Part shown: positions 1 to 8,268 of the stretch, piece after piece
How positions within the stretch are numbered: position 1 is the first letter of the stretch
Layout of the letters: every line of letters begins with the position of its first letter
NCBI RefSeq assembly: GCF_001428125.1
Contig: NZ_LMSM01000001.1
Span: forward strand, 63,306-127,305
DNA: 64,000 bases
Direction of reading: 5' to 3'
Source of the DNA: Nocardioides sp. Soil774
Lineage (GTDB): Bacteria; Actinomycetota; Actinomycetes; Propionibacteriales; Nocardioidaceae
The notes under the pieces: generated by a model
The model's input: the letters and a program-made list of their open reading frames with translations, nothing else
What the model was told of the DNA's origin: nothing
The model's database searches: none
Program-made: the position numbers and the translations under genes

Positions 1-34
1 GAGACCAGCCCGATCCGCGAGGAGCAGCGCGTGA
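1..34 (+). CDS. Possible 3' end of an upstream gene (partial)
   Basis: The frame beginning at base 2 is open from the window edge and reaches a TGA at 32-34. That stop would overlap the GTG start of the next gene in a GTGA arrangement, a coupling seen many times in this window. Only ten codons are visible, so no function can be given. The next gene resembles alpha/beta hydrolases often linked to kynurenine catabolism, so an upstream kynureninase-type gene is one guess and no more. Confidence 0.3.
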   Translation, partial: RPARSARSSA

Positions 35-750
35 CGCCCGACCGCATCACCTACGGCGACGACCCGAGCCAGTGGGTCGAGGTGCGCGAGCCCGACGGCG
101 CGAGCCGCGGCCTTGTCGCGATCATCCACGGCGGCTTCTGGCGCGCGCAGTACGACGCCTCGCTCGGCACGCCGCTGGCCGAGGACCTCACCGCTCGGGG
201 GTGGACCACCGTCAACCTGGAGTACCGCCGGGTCGGCAACGGCGGCGGCTTCCCCGAGACCTTCGACGACGTGCACCGCGGCCTTGGCGCGATGGCCGGC
301 ACCACCACCGGCCCCGTCGTCACGCTCGGCCACTCCGCCGGCGGCCACCTCGCCGCGTGGGCGGCCTCCCGCGGGCGCTCCGACTGGCCCGGCGGGCTCG
401 AGGTGACGCACGTGGTCTCCCAGGCCGGTGTCCTCGACCTCACGACCGCGGCCGAGCAGGGCCTCGGCGGCGGGGCGGTGCAGGCCTTCATGGGTGCCGG
501 CCCCGACGACGCGTCGTACGCCGTCGCTGACCCGCAGCGCAACATCCCGCTCGACGTGCCGCTGTGGGCGGTGCACGCCCGTGACGACGACACGGTGCCG
601 TTCGAGCAGTCCGCGCACTACGTCGAGACGGCGACCGCGGCGGGCGCCGATGCCACCCTGGTGGAGGTCACCGGCGGGCACTTCGGTGTCATCGACACCA
701 CCAGCGACGCGTGGACTGCGATCGTCCGGGTGCTCGACGGCATCGCCTGA
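31..750 (+). CDS. Alpha/beta hydrolase (kynurenine formamidase-like)
   Basis: A 239-aa cytosolic alpha/beta hydrolase. The oxyanion-hole motif HGGFW lies near residues 33-37, the nucleophile elbow GHSAGG near residue 100, and the acid and base can be read in the C-terminal part (VHARDDDTVP, then GGHFGV). The HGGFW plus GHSAGG pairing is typical of the carboxylesterase/arylformamidase branch. The GTG start has a GAGGAG ribosome-binding site about 6 bases upstream. Hydrolysis of an ester or of N-formylkynurenine is plausible, but the substrate cannot be told from the sequence. It lies just before the SCP-like gene, which has its own promoter. Confidence 0.75.
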   Translation: MTPDRITYGDDPSQWVEVREPDGASRGLVAIIHGGFWRAQYDASLGTPLAEDLTARGWTTVNLEYRRVGNGGGFPETFDDVHRGLGAMAGTTTGPVVTLGHSAGGHLAAWAASRGRSDWPGGLEVTHVVSQAGVLDLTTAAEQGLGGGAVQAFMGAGPDDASYAVADPQRNIPLDVPLWAVHARDDDTVPFEQSAHYVETATAAGADATLVEVTGGHFGVIDTTSDAWTAIVRVLDGIA

Positions 751-762
751 CGGCTGCGGCGA

Positions 763-768
763 TAGCCT
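763..768 (+). promoter_or_regulatory. Leaderless -10 element (TAGCCT)
   Basis: TAGCCT ends six bases before the GTG at 775. This TANNNT box at 6-7 bases from a start codon is the usual actinobacterial leaderless promoter. No Shine-Dalgarno sequence precedes this start. Confidence 0.55.
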
Positions 769-774
769 CGTGAC

Positions 775-1104
775 GTGCCCGCGAGACTCAAGGTCCTGAC
801 CCCTGCGCAGCTGGCGACGGCCGACACCAAGGCCCTCGTCAAGCACTACCTGGCCGTCCTCGAGGTGCGCGCCCCCGGCCGCTCGGTGGAGGTGCGCGTC
901 CCGCCGTTCGCCGCGGTGCAGGTGATCGAGGGCGTGCGGCACACGCGCGGCACCCCGCCGGCCGTCATCGAGACCGACGCCGAGACGTGGCTCGCGCTCG
1001 CCACCGGACGTACGACGTGGCACCAGGCCGTCGACGACGGTGCGGTCCGCGCGAGTGGCGAGCGCACCGACCTGTCGGCCTACCTCCCGCTGGCGACGTC
1101 GTGA
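775..1104 (+). CDS. Sterol carrier family protein (SCP-2-like)
   Basis: A 109-aa protein resembling the short actinobacterial sterol-carrier family. The C-terminal half holds the SCP-like stretch with ETDAETWLALATGR followed by a conserved Trp and Arg. It is predicted soluble and is thought to bind a hydrophobic ligand; no enzymatic residue is evident. In many actinobacteria a homologue lies close to purF, which is 8 kb downstream here. The GTG start follows a leaderless TAGCCT box. Its TGA stop overlaps the GTG of the next gene (GTGA), so the two are probably co-translated. Confidence 0.75.
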   Translation: MPARLKVLTPAQLATADTKALVKHYLAVLEVRAPGRSVEVRVPPFAAVQVIEGVRHTRGTPPAVIETDAETWLALATGRTTWHQAVDDGAVRASGERTDLSAYLPLATS

Positions 1105-2003
1105 GGGCTGCCGTCGCCACCGCCGAGCTCGCGGAGGCGGTCGGACCGGTCGAGGGCGTCGAGGTCGTCGTGTGGAACGGTGACGGCCCGCCGCCCGACG
1201 GCGACGTCGAGCTCTGGGTGCCGCACTACGCGACCCGCGCCGACGTGATCGACCGCGGCCACGACCTGCGCGGGCTGCGGGTGGTGCAGCTGCAGAGCGC
1301 GGGCTACGACGGCGTGCCCGAGCGCCTGCCGGCGGGGGTCACCCTGTGCAACGCGACCGGCGTGCACGACGACGCCACCGCCGAGCACGCCGTGGGCCTG
1401 GCGCTCGCCAGCCTGCGCGGCATCCCCGAGGCGGTGCGCGCGCACGGGCACTGGCGCCGCATGCCGGGTCGTCGGTCGCTCGCCGACTCGCGGGTGCTGG
1501 TGCTGGGCTACGGATCCATCGGCCGGGCGCTGGTCGAGCGGCTGCTGCCGATGAAGGCGGTCGTCACGGCGGTCGCCTCCCGCAGCCGCGACGACGACCT
1601 CGTCGGGCAGGTGCACGGCATCGACGAGCTGCCCGCGCTGCTGCCCGAGCAGGACCTCGTGGTCGTGCTCGTGCCGCTCACCGACGCCACCCGCGGCCTC
1701 GTCGACGACGCGTTCCTCGCGCTGCTGCCCGACGGCGCCCTGGTGGTCAACGTCGCCCGAGGGCCGGTCGTCGACACCGACGCGGTCCTGCGCCACGCCG
1801 GCCGGCTCCGCTTCGCGCTCGACGTCACCGACCCCGAGCCGCTGCCCGACGACCACCCGCTGTGGTCGGCTCCCGACGTGCTCGTCACGCCGCACGTCGC
1901 GGGCGGGACGACGGCGATGCTGCCCCGGATCTCCACGCTCGTGCGCGACCAGCTGCGCCGCATGGTGGCCGGCGAGGCGCCGCTCAACATCGTCAACCAC
2001 TAG
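1101..2003 (+). CDS. D-isomer-specific 2-hydroxyacid dehydrogenase
   Basis: A 300-aa NAD-dependent dehydrogenase of the D-2-hydroxyacid family. The Rossmann motif reads VLGYGSIGRALVERL (GxGxxG). The catalytic set is present: Arg in NVARGPVVD, Glu in DPEPLPDDHPLW and His in TPHVAGG. The family reduces 2-keto acids or oxidises D-2-hydroxyacids such as glycerate or phosphoglycerate; this substrate is unknown. The GTG at 1101 is preferred because it overlaps the preceding stop and gives a normal family length. An in-frame extension to 987 would overlap the SCP gene. The TAG stop also forms the first bases of the next gene's TAGCCT box. Confidence 0.85.
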   Translation: MRAAVATAELAEAVGPVEGVEVVVWNGDGPPPDGDVELWVPHYATRADVIDRGHDLRGLRVVQLQSAGYDGVPERLPAGVTLCNATGVHDDATAEHAVGLALASLRGIPEAVRAHGHWRRMPGRRSLADSRVLVLGYGSIGRALVERLLPMKAVVTAVASRSRDDDLVGQVHGIDELPALLPEQDLVVVLVPLTDATRGLVDDAFLALLPDGALVVNVARGPVVDTDAVLRHAGRLRFALDVTDPEPLPDDHPLWSAPDVLVTPHVAGGTTAMLPRISTLVRDQLRRMVAGEAPLNIVNH

Positions 2004-2006
2004 CCT
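2001..2006 (+). promoter_or_regulatory. Leaderless -10 element (TAGCCT) overlapping a stop codon
   Basis: TAGCCT lies six bases upstream of the ATG at 2013. Its first three bases are also the stop codon of the dehydrogenase gene, so the stop and the next promoter are fused. Confidence 0.5.
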
Positions 2007-2012
2007 CCGCAC

Positions 2013-2819
2013 ATGCACGTGAGCTCCCTCGGATTCCGCACCGACCTGGCCCTGCTGACCGCCTCCGGCAGCGTGGTGGAGGACCGCGGCACCCACCTCG
2101 TGGTCCGCTCGCCCGACAACCCGTCCTACTTCTGGGGCAACTTCCTCCTCCTGGCCCAGCCGCCCGTGCCCGGCGGTGAGAAGGAGGTGGTCGCGGCGTT
2201 CCACACGGAGTTCCCGCTGGCAGACCACGTCAGCATCGGCATCGACACCGCGGAGATCGACGACGAGTGCCGGGCGGCCTTCGAGGCGGCCGGCATGGTC
2301 GTCGACGTGGCGACGGTGCTCACCGCCTCGTCCCTGCGCGCGCCGCGCGAGGTCGAGGCCGAGGTCCGCGAGCTCGGGTCCGACGAGGACTGGGAGGCGC
2401 GCGCCCGGCTCAGCCAGCAGCTCTACCCGCAGACCCCCGAGGACCGCTTCATGGCCTACGCGCGGCAGAAGAACGCGCAGGAGCGCAGGCTCGTCGACGC
2501 CGGGCGCGGCCGCCGCTTCGGGGCGTACGTCGACGGGCAGCTCGCCTCGACCGCCGGCATCTTCGTGACCGAGGACGGCGTGGCCCGCTTCCAGAGCGTC
2601 GAGACCCACCCCGAGCACCGCCGCAAGGGGCTGGCCGAGGCCGTCGTCCACGCGGCCGGGCAGCACGCCCTGGACCACCTCGGCGTGGGCACCCTCGTGA
2701 TCGTCGCCGACACCGACGGGGAGGCGATCGGGATCTACCGCCGCCTCGGCCTGGCCGACGCCGAGCGGCAGCTGATGATGGAGAGGCGCAGCGGCGACTG
2801 GGCGAGTCTCGACAGCTGA
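2013..2819 (+). CDS. GNAT family N-acetyltransferase
   Basis: A 268-aa protein whose C-terminal third is a GNAT domain. The acetyl-CoA pyrophosphate-binding loop reads HPEHRRKGLAEAVV near residue 195, followed by TLVIVADTDGEAIGIYRRLGL, a typical beta5-alpha4 end. The N-terminal half (from FRTDLALL through YFWGNFLLL) is a degenerate extension seen in several actinobacterial GNAT proteins. The substrate is unknown. The ATG follows a TAGCCT leaderless box. The next gene begins about 24 bases after this stop with its own TAGGGT box. Confidence 0.75.
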   Translation: MHVSSLGFRTDLALLTASGSVVEDRGTHLVVRSPDNPSYFWGNFLLLAQPPVPGGEKEVVAAFHTEFPLADHVSIGIDTAEIDDECRAAFEAAGMVVDVATVLTASSLRAPREVEAEVRELGSDEDWEARARLSQQLYPQTPEDRFMAYARQKNAQERRLVDAGRGRRFGAYVDGQLASTAGIFVTEDGVARFQSVETHPEHRRKGLAEAVVHAAGQHALDHLGVGTLVIVADTDGEAIGIYRRLGLADAERQLMMERRSGDWASLDS

Positions 2820-2830
2820 GACCCGGCACC

Positions 2831-2836
2831 TAGGGT
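2831..2836 (+). promoter_or_regulatory. Leaderless -10 element (TAGGGT)
   Basis: TAGGGT ends six bases before the ATG at 2843. This spacing argues for ATG 2843 over the in-frame GTG at 2837. Confidence 0.55.
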
Positions 2837-2842
2837 GTGGCC

Positions 2843-4192
2843 ATGACGATCGACATCCCTGCACGTCTCGCCGAGGTCATGCCCGGCCTCCGCCGCGACC
2901 TCGACGACCTGGTCCGCATCCAGTCGGTGTCCGCCGACCCGGCCCGCGCCGGTGAGGTCGAGCGCAGCGCCGAGGCCACGCGCGACCTGTTCGCCGCCGA
3001 GGGGTTCGAGTGCGAGATCGTGCGCGCCCACGACGGCGCCCCGCCCGCCGTGATCGCCCGCAAGGCCGGCCCCACGGGTGCCCCGACCGTCCTGCTCTAC
3101 GCCCACCACGACGTCCAGCCCGAGAACGACCACGCCGACTGGGACTCGCCGCCGTGGGAGCCCACCGAGCGGGGCGACCGGCTCTACGGCCGCGGCGCGG
3201 CCGACGACAAGGCCGGCATCGCCGCCCACCTCGGCGCGGTCCGGATCTTCGGCGACGAGCTCCCGGTCAACCTGGTGATGTTCATCGAGGGCGAGGAGGA
3301 GGTCGGCTCCGACACCCTCGTCGAGCTGCTCGAGGCCCACAAGGACCGCCTCGCCGCCGACGTCATCGTCATCGCCGACTCCGGCAACTGGGACATCGGT
3401 GAGCCCGCCCTCACCACGAGCCTGCGCGGCCTGGTGCGGATGGACGTCGAGGTCCGCACGCTCACCCACGCCGTGCACAGCGGCATGTGGGGCGGCTTGG
3501 TGCCCGACTCGATCATGACCCTGAGCCGCGTCATCGCGAGCCTCAACGACGACGCGGGCGACGTGGCCGTCGAGGGCCTGCACTCCGGCCCCGCGGCCGA
3601 CGTCGACTACCCCGAGGACCGGCTGCGCGCGGAGTCCGGCGCCGCCGAGGGCATCGAGTGGATCGGCTCCGGCTCGGTCGTCGAGCGCCTGTGGACCAAG
3701 CCGTCGATCAGCATCACCGGCTTCGACGCGCCCAAGGTCGAGGGCGCCTCGAACACGCTGGTCCCTGCCGCCCGCTGCCGCATCAGCATGCGCATCGCCC
3801 CCGGCGACACGACCGCCAACGCCGTGCGGTGCCTCGAGGCCCATCTCGACAAGCACACGCCGTGGGGCGCCACGCTCACCACGACGGTGGTCGACACCGG
3901 CGAGGCCACGCAGATCGACGCCAGCGGACCGGCGTACGACGCCGCGCGCGAGGCGTTCGCCGAGGCATGGGACGGCACCGCCCCCATCGACATGGGCGTG
4001 GGCGGGTCGATCCCCTTCATCGCCGAGTTCCTCGAGGCGTTCCCGCAGGCCAGCGTGCTGGTGACCGGCGTCGAGGACCCCGACACCCGCGCCCACGGCG
4101 CCAACGAGGGCCTGCACCTCGCGGAGTTCGAGAAGGTCGTCAAGGCCGAGGCGCTGCTGCTGCGCAACCTCGGGCGCCTGGCCCAGGGCTGA
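2843..4192 (+). CDS. M20 family dipeptidase/metallopeptidase
   Basis: A 449-aa metallohydrolase of the M20 (carboxypeptidase G2/dipeptidase) family. Metal-binding and catalytic motifs appear in order: AHHDVQP near residue 90, GRGAADDKAG near 117, the catalytic pair EGEEEVGS near 150, and SGNWDIGEP after the third ligand. A dimerisation domain follows (LVRMDVEVRTLTHAVHSG) and the final metal His lies in RAHGANEGLH. The family cleaves dipeptides or N-acyl amino acids with one or two zinc ions in the cytosol. The ATG is chosen because a TAGGGT box ends six bases upstream. No neighbour points to a specific substrate. Confidence 0.85.
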   Translation: MTIDIPARLAEVMPGLRRDLDDLVRIQSVSADPARAGEVERSAEATRDLFAAEGFECEIVRAHDGAPPAVIARKAGPTGAPTVLLYAHHDVQPENDHADWDSPPWEPTERGDRLYGRGAADDKAGIAAHLGAVRIFGDELPVNLVMFIEGEEEVGSDTLVELLEAHKDRLAADVIVIADSGNWDIGEPALTTSLRGLVRMDVEVRTLTHAVHSGMWGGLVPDSIMTLSRVIASLNDDAGDVAVEGLHSGPAADVDYPEDRLRAESGAAEGIEWIGSGSVVERLWTKPSISITGFDAPKVEGASNTLVPAARCRISMRIAPGDTTANAVRCLEAHLDKHTPWGATLTTTVVDTGEATQIDASGPAYDAAREAFAEAWDGTAPIDMGVGGSIPFIAEFLEAFPQASVLVTGVEDPDTRAHGANEGLHLAEFEKVVKAEALLLRNLGRLAQG

Positions 4193-4255
4193 GCTGCGGC
4201 CTCTCCTGCTGCACGAGGGGCGTCCCTACGGGTGAGCCGCGCTGGGCGGCCTCGG

Positions 4256-4261
4256 TAGCCT
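4256..4261 (+). promoter_or_regulatory. Leaderless -10 element (TAGCCT)
   Basis: TAGCCT ends six bases upstream of the ATG at 4268, matching the other leaderless boxes in this window. Confidence 0.5.
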
Positions 4262-4267
4262 CGCGCC

Positions 4268-4735
4268 ATGGCGACCTTCCGTGCCCGTGACACGTCCTCG
4301 GCGGTGCTCCGCTCGTCGCGCAGCGAGGTGTGGGCGGCGCTCACCGACGCTGCGCTGATCGCGAAGCTCACCCCCTACGTCACCTCGATCGCCGTCGACG
4401 GCGACCGCTGGACGTGGCGCATGGTGTCCCTGCCGGTCCTCAGCATCTCGGTCACGCCGCAGTTCACCGAGGTGATGGAGCTGCGCCCGGAGGAGCGGAT
4501 CGACTTCCACCACGACCCGGCCCGGACCGAGGAGACGACGGCGGTCGAGGGGGCCTACGTCCTGGCGGACCACGCCGGCGGCGGCACCGAGGTGTCCATC
4601 GACCTGCAGATCTCCACCCGCCTGCCCCTGCCGGGCCTCGCGCGGCCGGCGGTCGAGCTGGTGATGGCGCAGGTGGTGAAGCACATGGGTGCGGTGTTCT
4701 CGCGCAACCTGCTCGCCCACCTCGGGGAGGCGTGA
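4268..4735 (+). CDS. SRPBCC family protein (polyketide cyclase/START-like)
   Basis: A 155-aa protein with the START/SRPBCC helix-grip pattern. It opens with SSAVLRSSRSEVWAALTDAALIAKLTPYV, then a run of beta strands (WRMVSLPVLSISVTPQF and others) and a long C-terminal helix (VELVMAQVVKHMGAVFSRNLLAHL). The fold encloses a hydrophobic ligand pocket; no catalytic assignment is possible. It ends two bases before the ATG of the NAD(P)-binding gene, so the pair is probably one operon. Confidence 0.7.
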   Translation: MATFRARDTSSAVLRSSRSEVWAALTDAALIAKLTPYVTSIAVDGDRWTWRMVSLPVLSISVTPQFTEVMELRPEERIDFHHDPARTEETTAVEGAYVLADHAGGGTEVSIDLQISTRLPLPGLARPAVELVMAQVVKHMGAVFSRNLLAHLGEA

Positions 4736-4737
4736 GC

Positions 4738-5772
4738 ATGCGCGTGCTCGTCCTCGGCGCCACCGGCTACGTCGGCTCCCGCCTGGTCCCGCACCTGCTC
4801 GAGCGTGGCCACGACGTGGTCGCGGCCTCGTCCTCCCCACCAGATCCCGACCGGTTCGGGTGGGACGACCGGGTGAGCGCGATCCGCTGCGACGTGACCG
4901 ACGCCGAGGCCGTCGCCACTGCGGTGGTGGGCGTCGACGCCGTGGTCTACCTCGTGCACTCCCTCGACCGCTCCGACTTCACCGACCGCGACCGCCGCGC
5001 CGCGGAGGTGGTGGCGTCCGCGGTCGCCACCAGCGACGTACGCCGCCTCGTCTACCTCTCCGGCCTGGTCCCGCAGGTGCCGGAGGACGAGCTGTCGGCC
5101 CACATCGCCAGCCGGCTCGAGGTGGAGCGCATCCTGCTCGGGGCGATCGAGGGCTCGGTCGCGCTGCGCGCCGGCGTGGTCATCGGCGCGGGGTCGACCT
5201 CCTTCGAGATCATCCGGCAGATCGCCACCCTCTTCCCGGTGCAGCCGGTGCCGTTGTGGATGCACCGGTCCGTGCAGCCGGTGGCCGTCTCCGACGTGCT
5301 CCGCGCGATGGACGAGGCCCTCGCGGACGACGGTCCGACCGGTGCCGTCGACCTCGGCGGCCCCGACGTCGTCACCTATCCCGACCTCATGAAGGCGTGC
5401 TCCGACGCCGCCGGCCTGTCCCGGGTGCGGGTGCCGGCACCGGTCGCTCCCGTCACCCTCGTCGGCCTCGCGACGGCACTGGTCACCACCGCGCCGTTCC
5501 ACACGGTCACGGCGCTGATCGAGTCGCTGCGCCACGACATGGTGTGCCGCGCCGGCGAGACGTGGTCGCCGACCCACGACGGCCCGCTGCTCGGGCTCGA
5601 GGAGGCGATGCGGCGCGCGTCCACCGCCCACTTCGCCGGACCCGAGGGCGCGCTGCCCTCCGACCCGTCGTGGACCCGCACGCACGTGCTGCTCGACGCG
5701 GTGCCGCTGCCGGCCGCCAGCCGTGCCGCCGCGCGCCTCGCGCTCCACCGGGTCCGCGCGATCCTGCGCTGA
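4738..5772 (+). CDS. NAD(P)H-binding oxidoreductase (atypical SDR, NmrA-like)
   Basis: A 344-aa protein that opens with a Rossmann dinucleotide motif, VLVLGATGYVGSRLVPHLL (GxTGxxG type). The segment YLVHSLDRSDF and LVYLSGLVP match the atypical SDR/complex-I 39-kDa-like family, whose members often lack the SDR Tyr-Lys pair. The C-terminal part is variable and carries no catalytic motif I can name. ATG 4738 is used because it directly follows the SRPBCC stop; the GTG at 4732 is an alternative. It is probably co-transcribed with the SRPBCC gene. Function is unknown beyond nucleotide binding. Confidence 0.75.
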   Translation: MRVLVLGATGYVGSRLVPHLLERGHDVVAASSSPPDPDRFGWDDRVSAIRCDVTDAEAVATAVVGVDAVVYLVHSLDRSDFTDRDRRAAEVVASAVATSDVRRLVYLSGLVPQVPEDELSAHIASRLEVERILLGAIEGSVALRAGVVIGAGSTSFEIIRQIATLFPVQPVPLWMHRSVQPVAVSDVLRAMDEALADDGPTGAVDLGGPDVVTYPDLMKACSDAAGLSRVRVPAPVAPVTLVGLATALVTTAPFHTVTALIESLRHDMVCRAGETWSPTHDGPLLGLEEAMRRASTAHFAGPEGALPSDPSWTRTHVLLDAVPLPAASRAAARLALHRVRAILR

Positions 5773-5810
5773 GCTCGCTGCTGTCTCCGAGATTGGACAG
5801 ACCTTGAATC

Positions 5811-5829
5811 GTGACAGCGGTGCTGTCAC
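5811..5829. promoter_or_regulatory. Perfect 8-bp inverted repeat, operator-like
   Basis: GTGACAGC, a 3-base spacer (GGT) and GCTGTCAC form a perfect palindrome 82 bases ahead of the molybdenum hydroxylase gene. A second related pair, CTGTC and GACAG, flanks about ten bases just upstream (about 5781-5800). The size and symmetry fit a site for a dimeric regulator such as a GntR or TetR protein. No regulator gene is adjacent. Confidence 0.45.
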
Positions 5830-5861
5830 AGTGGCGGGGCGGTTCCTGGGGAGGGGCCTCT

Positions 5862-5880
5862 GCCCGGAAGGCTGCCGGGC
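5862..5880 (+). other. GC-rich hairpin in the leader of the molybdenum hydroxylase operon
   Basis: GCCCGG (5862-5867) pairs with CCGGGC (5875-5880) around a 7-base loop, AAGGCTG. The hairpin ends 12 bases before the GTG at 5893. It could be part of a structured leader. A molybdenum-cofactor riboswitch was considered because of the downstream gene, but I cannot match that motif reliably. Confidence 0.3.
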
Positions 5881-5892
5881 CGACCAGATCGG

Positions 5893-8247
5893 GTGACCCG
5901 GATGCCTCCCTCTCGCGACCCCCAGCTCGACCCCACCGCCCAGCCCGGCGCGACGCCGTACGCCCTCGACCGGCGCCGCTTCGTCGGCTACGTCCTGGGC
6001 GGCGCCACCCTCGTCGCCGCCGCAGACCTGGTGCTCGTCGACGTGCCGCGCGCCGCGGCCCAGGTCCCCACCGGGCCGCAGCCTGCCGAGCTCTACGACC
6101 TCAACGACATGCTCACCGACGCGGCGCGCCCGACGGCGAACCTGATCACGGTGACGATCAACAAGGACGGCACCGCCAGCTTCGCGCTGCCTCGCGCCGA
6201 GGTCGGCCAGGGCATCACCACCTCCACCGCCATGCTGATCGCCGAGGAGCTCGACCTGCCGGTGGGCAAGGTCCGGGTGAGCCTGGCCCCGGCACGGCCC
6301 GAGCTGCTCTTCAACCAGCTGACAGGTGGCTCCAACACGACGATCTCCACCTACACCCCGATCCGGGTCGCGGCCGCGGTCGCGCGCGCCGCCCTCCTCG
6401 ACGCCGCCGCCATCGTGCTCGGCGACACCGTCGCCAACCTCACCGCCAAGGGCGGCGTGGTCACCGCGCCCGGCGGCGGCTCGGTGTCCTACGGCGAGCT
6501 CGCCACCCGCGCCGCGCGCTCCGGGCCGAGCACGCGCGAGGTGCAGCTCAAGGCACAGGGCGACTTCGCCGTCGTGGGCCGCCCCACCAACCGGGTCGAC
6601 GCACTGGCGGCCGTCACCGGTCGCAAGGACTTCACCACCGACCTGCAGGTCCCCGGTGCGCTGCCGACCATGGTCTGCCGCGCACCCACGCTCAACGGCA
6701 CGCCGGTCCGCGTGCGCAACCGGCGCGACGTGCTGCGGATGCTCGGCGTCACCCACGTCGTGATCGTGAGCACCGGCGTGGCGGTGCGGGCGCGCACCTT
6801 CGGTCAGTGCATCGACGCCGTGCGCGCGCTCGACGTGGTCTGGAAGGAGGGTCCGGTCGCGGGGGAGAGCGACGAGACGATCCTCGCCGAGCTGCGCGCC
6901 GCCCAGCTGCCGATGCCGCAGCTGCCCGACACGCCCCTGTCGAAGACGGTCTCGGGCGACTTCACCTTCTTCTTCCGCAGCAACTCCGCGATGGACACCA
7001 ACAGCGCGATCGCCGACGTCCGCGCGGACCGCGCGACGATCTGGTCCGGACTGAAGTCACCGATCGTGGCCCAGCAGCGGATCGCCGAGCGCCTCGGCAT
7101 GGCGCCCGACCAGGTGAAGGTCAACGTCGTCACCTCGGGTGGCTCGTTCGGTCGCCGGCTCTTCTTCGACGGCGCGCTCGAGGCCGCCGAGATCTCGCAG
7201 AAGATGGGCAAGCCGGTCAAGCTCATGTGGCACCGCGCCGACGACGCCCGCGTCGGGCGCACGCACCCGATGGGCACCTGCCGCGTCCAGGCCCAGGTCG
7301 TGGGCCAGGAGGTGGTGGCCTTCAACCAGTCGCTGACCTGCGTCGAGACCGACTACCGCCACGGCCTCGGCGAGATCATCACCTCCGCTGCCGCCGACCT
7401 CCCCGCCGGCGTCGGCAACCTCGGCTTCGCCGAGACGATCTTCGCCCTCACCCAGGAGGTGCCCTACGACTTCGGCGTGGTCACCCAGACGCTGGTGGAG
7501 ACCGACGACCGCTTCAACACCGGCTCGATGCGCAACATCTACTCACCCGACGTACGCGTCGCGAGCGAGCTCGTGGTCGACAAGCTCGCGGCGACGATGG
7601 GGCTCGACCCCTATCAGTTCCGGCGCAAGTTCCAGCGCAACCCGCGCCTGCTCGCCGTGCTCGACACGGTGGCCCAGGCCGGCGAGTGGGGCAGGGCGAT
7701 GGCGCCCGGCACCGCCCAGGGCATCGCGATCCACAAGGAGTACAAGGGCGTCTCGGCGTGCCTGGTCGAGATCGACACCCGTCCGGCCACCACCGGCCGA
7801 CGCATCCGTGACGCCGTCACCGGCCCACGGGTCACCCGGGTCACCTTCGCCATCGACGTGGGGCTCGCGATCAACCCCCGCGGCCTCGAGGCCCAGATGC
7901 AGGGCGGCATCAACGACGGCATCGCCCTCGCCCTGACCTCCAGCCTGCACCTGCGCGACGGGCACTTCCTCGAGGCCAGCTGGGACAACTACTTCTACAC
8001 GCGCCAGTGGAACACCCCGCCCGACGTGCGGGTGATCGTGATGCCGTCGCAGGAGACCTCGCCCGGCGGCGCCGGTGAGGCCGGGGTGGCCGCGTCGTTC
8101 GCCGCGGTGGCCTGCGCGTACGCCCGTGCCACCGGCACCATGCCGACCGAGTTCCCGATCAACCACCGCACGCTCTCGTTCAAGCCCAAGTCCTACGTCC
8201 CCCCGATCCCGCAGTCGCCGCGCAACGGCCTCCGGCACACCTACTGA
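5893..8247 (+). CDS. Molybdopterin-dependent hydroxylase large subunit (IorB/CoxL type), Tat-exported
   Basis: A 784-aa large subunit of the xanthine-oxidase superfamily. Near residue 30 a twin-arginine motif (DRRRFVGYV) precedes a hydrophobic run ending in AAAQ, so the enzyme is probably exported folded. Molybdopterin-binding segments can be read, including GQGITTSTAMLIAEELDL, TSGGSFGRRLFFDGALEAA and SPGGAGEAGVAASFAA near the C terminus. This layout matches isoquinoline 1-oxidoreductase beta and related aldehyde-oxidising enzymes. The [2Fe-2S] partner follows 21 bases downstream. No FAD subunit is present, so electrons probably pass to a cytochrome-type acceptor. GTG 5893 and ATG 5902 are both possible starts. 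The substrate is unknown. Confidence 0.85.
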   Translation: MTRMPPSRDPQLDPTAQPGATPYALDRRRFVGYVLGGATLVAAADLVLVDVPRAAAQVPTGPQPAELYDLNDMLTDAARPTANLITVTINKDGTASFALPRAEVGQGITTSTAMLIAEELDLPVGKVRVSLAPARPELLFNQLTGGSNTTISTYTPIRVAAAVARAALLDAAAIVLGDTVANLTAKGGVVTAPGGGSVSYGELATRAARSGPSTREVQLKAQGDFAVVGRPTNRVDALAAVTGRKDFTTDLQVPGALPTMVCRAPTLNGTPVRVRNRRDVLRMLGVTHVVIVSTGVAVRARTFGQCIDAVRALDVVWKEGPVAGESDETILAELRAAQLPMPQLPDTPLSKTVSGDFTFFFRSNSAMDTNSAIADVRADRATIWSGLKSPIVAQQRIAERLGMAPDQVKVNVVTSGGSFGRRLFFDGALEAAEISQKMGKPVKLMWHRADDARVGRTHPMGTCRVQAQVVGQEVVAFNQSLTCVETDYRHGLGEIITSAAADLPAGVGNLGFAETIFALTQEVPYDFGVVTQTLVETDDRFNTGSMRNIYSPDVRVASELVVDKLAATMGLDPYQFRRKFQRNPRLLAVLDTVAQAGEWGRAMAPGTAQGIAIHKEYKGVSACLVEIDTRPATTGRRIRDAVTGPRVTRVTFAIDVGLAINPRGLEAQMQGGINDGIALALTSSLHLRDGHFLEASWDNYFYTRQWNTPPDVRVIVMPSQETSPGGAGEAGVAASFAAVACAYARATGTMPTEFPINHRTLSFKPKSYVPPIPQSPRNGLRHTY

Positions 8248-8268
8248 GAACGGCTGAGGAGCAATCAC

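Noticed and set aside
1080..2864. Very long antisense frames (for example 594 and 733 codons opposite known genes)
   Set aside because: They are rich in Arg, Gly, Val, His and Asp as expected of GC-rich shadows, lack domains, and oppose well-supported genes.
5811..5892. Molybdenum-cofactor riboswitch before the molybdenum hydroxylase
   Set aside because: A hairpin exists, but I could not align the conserved core of the Moco motif, so only a hairpin and a palindrome are reported.
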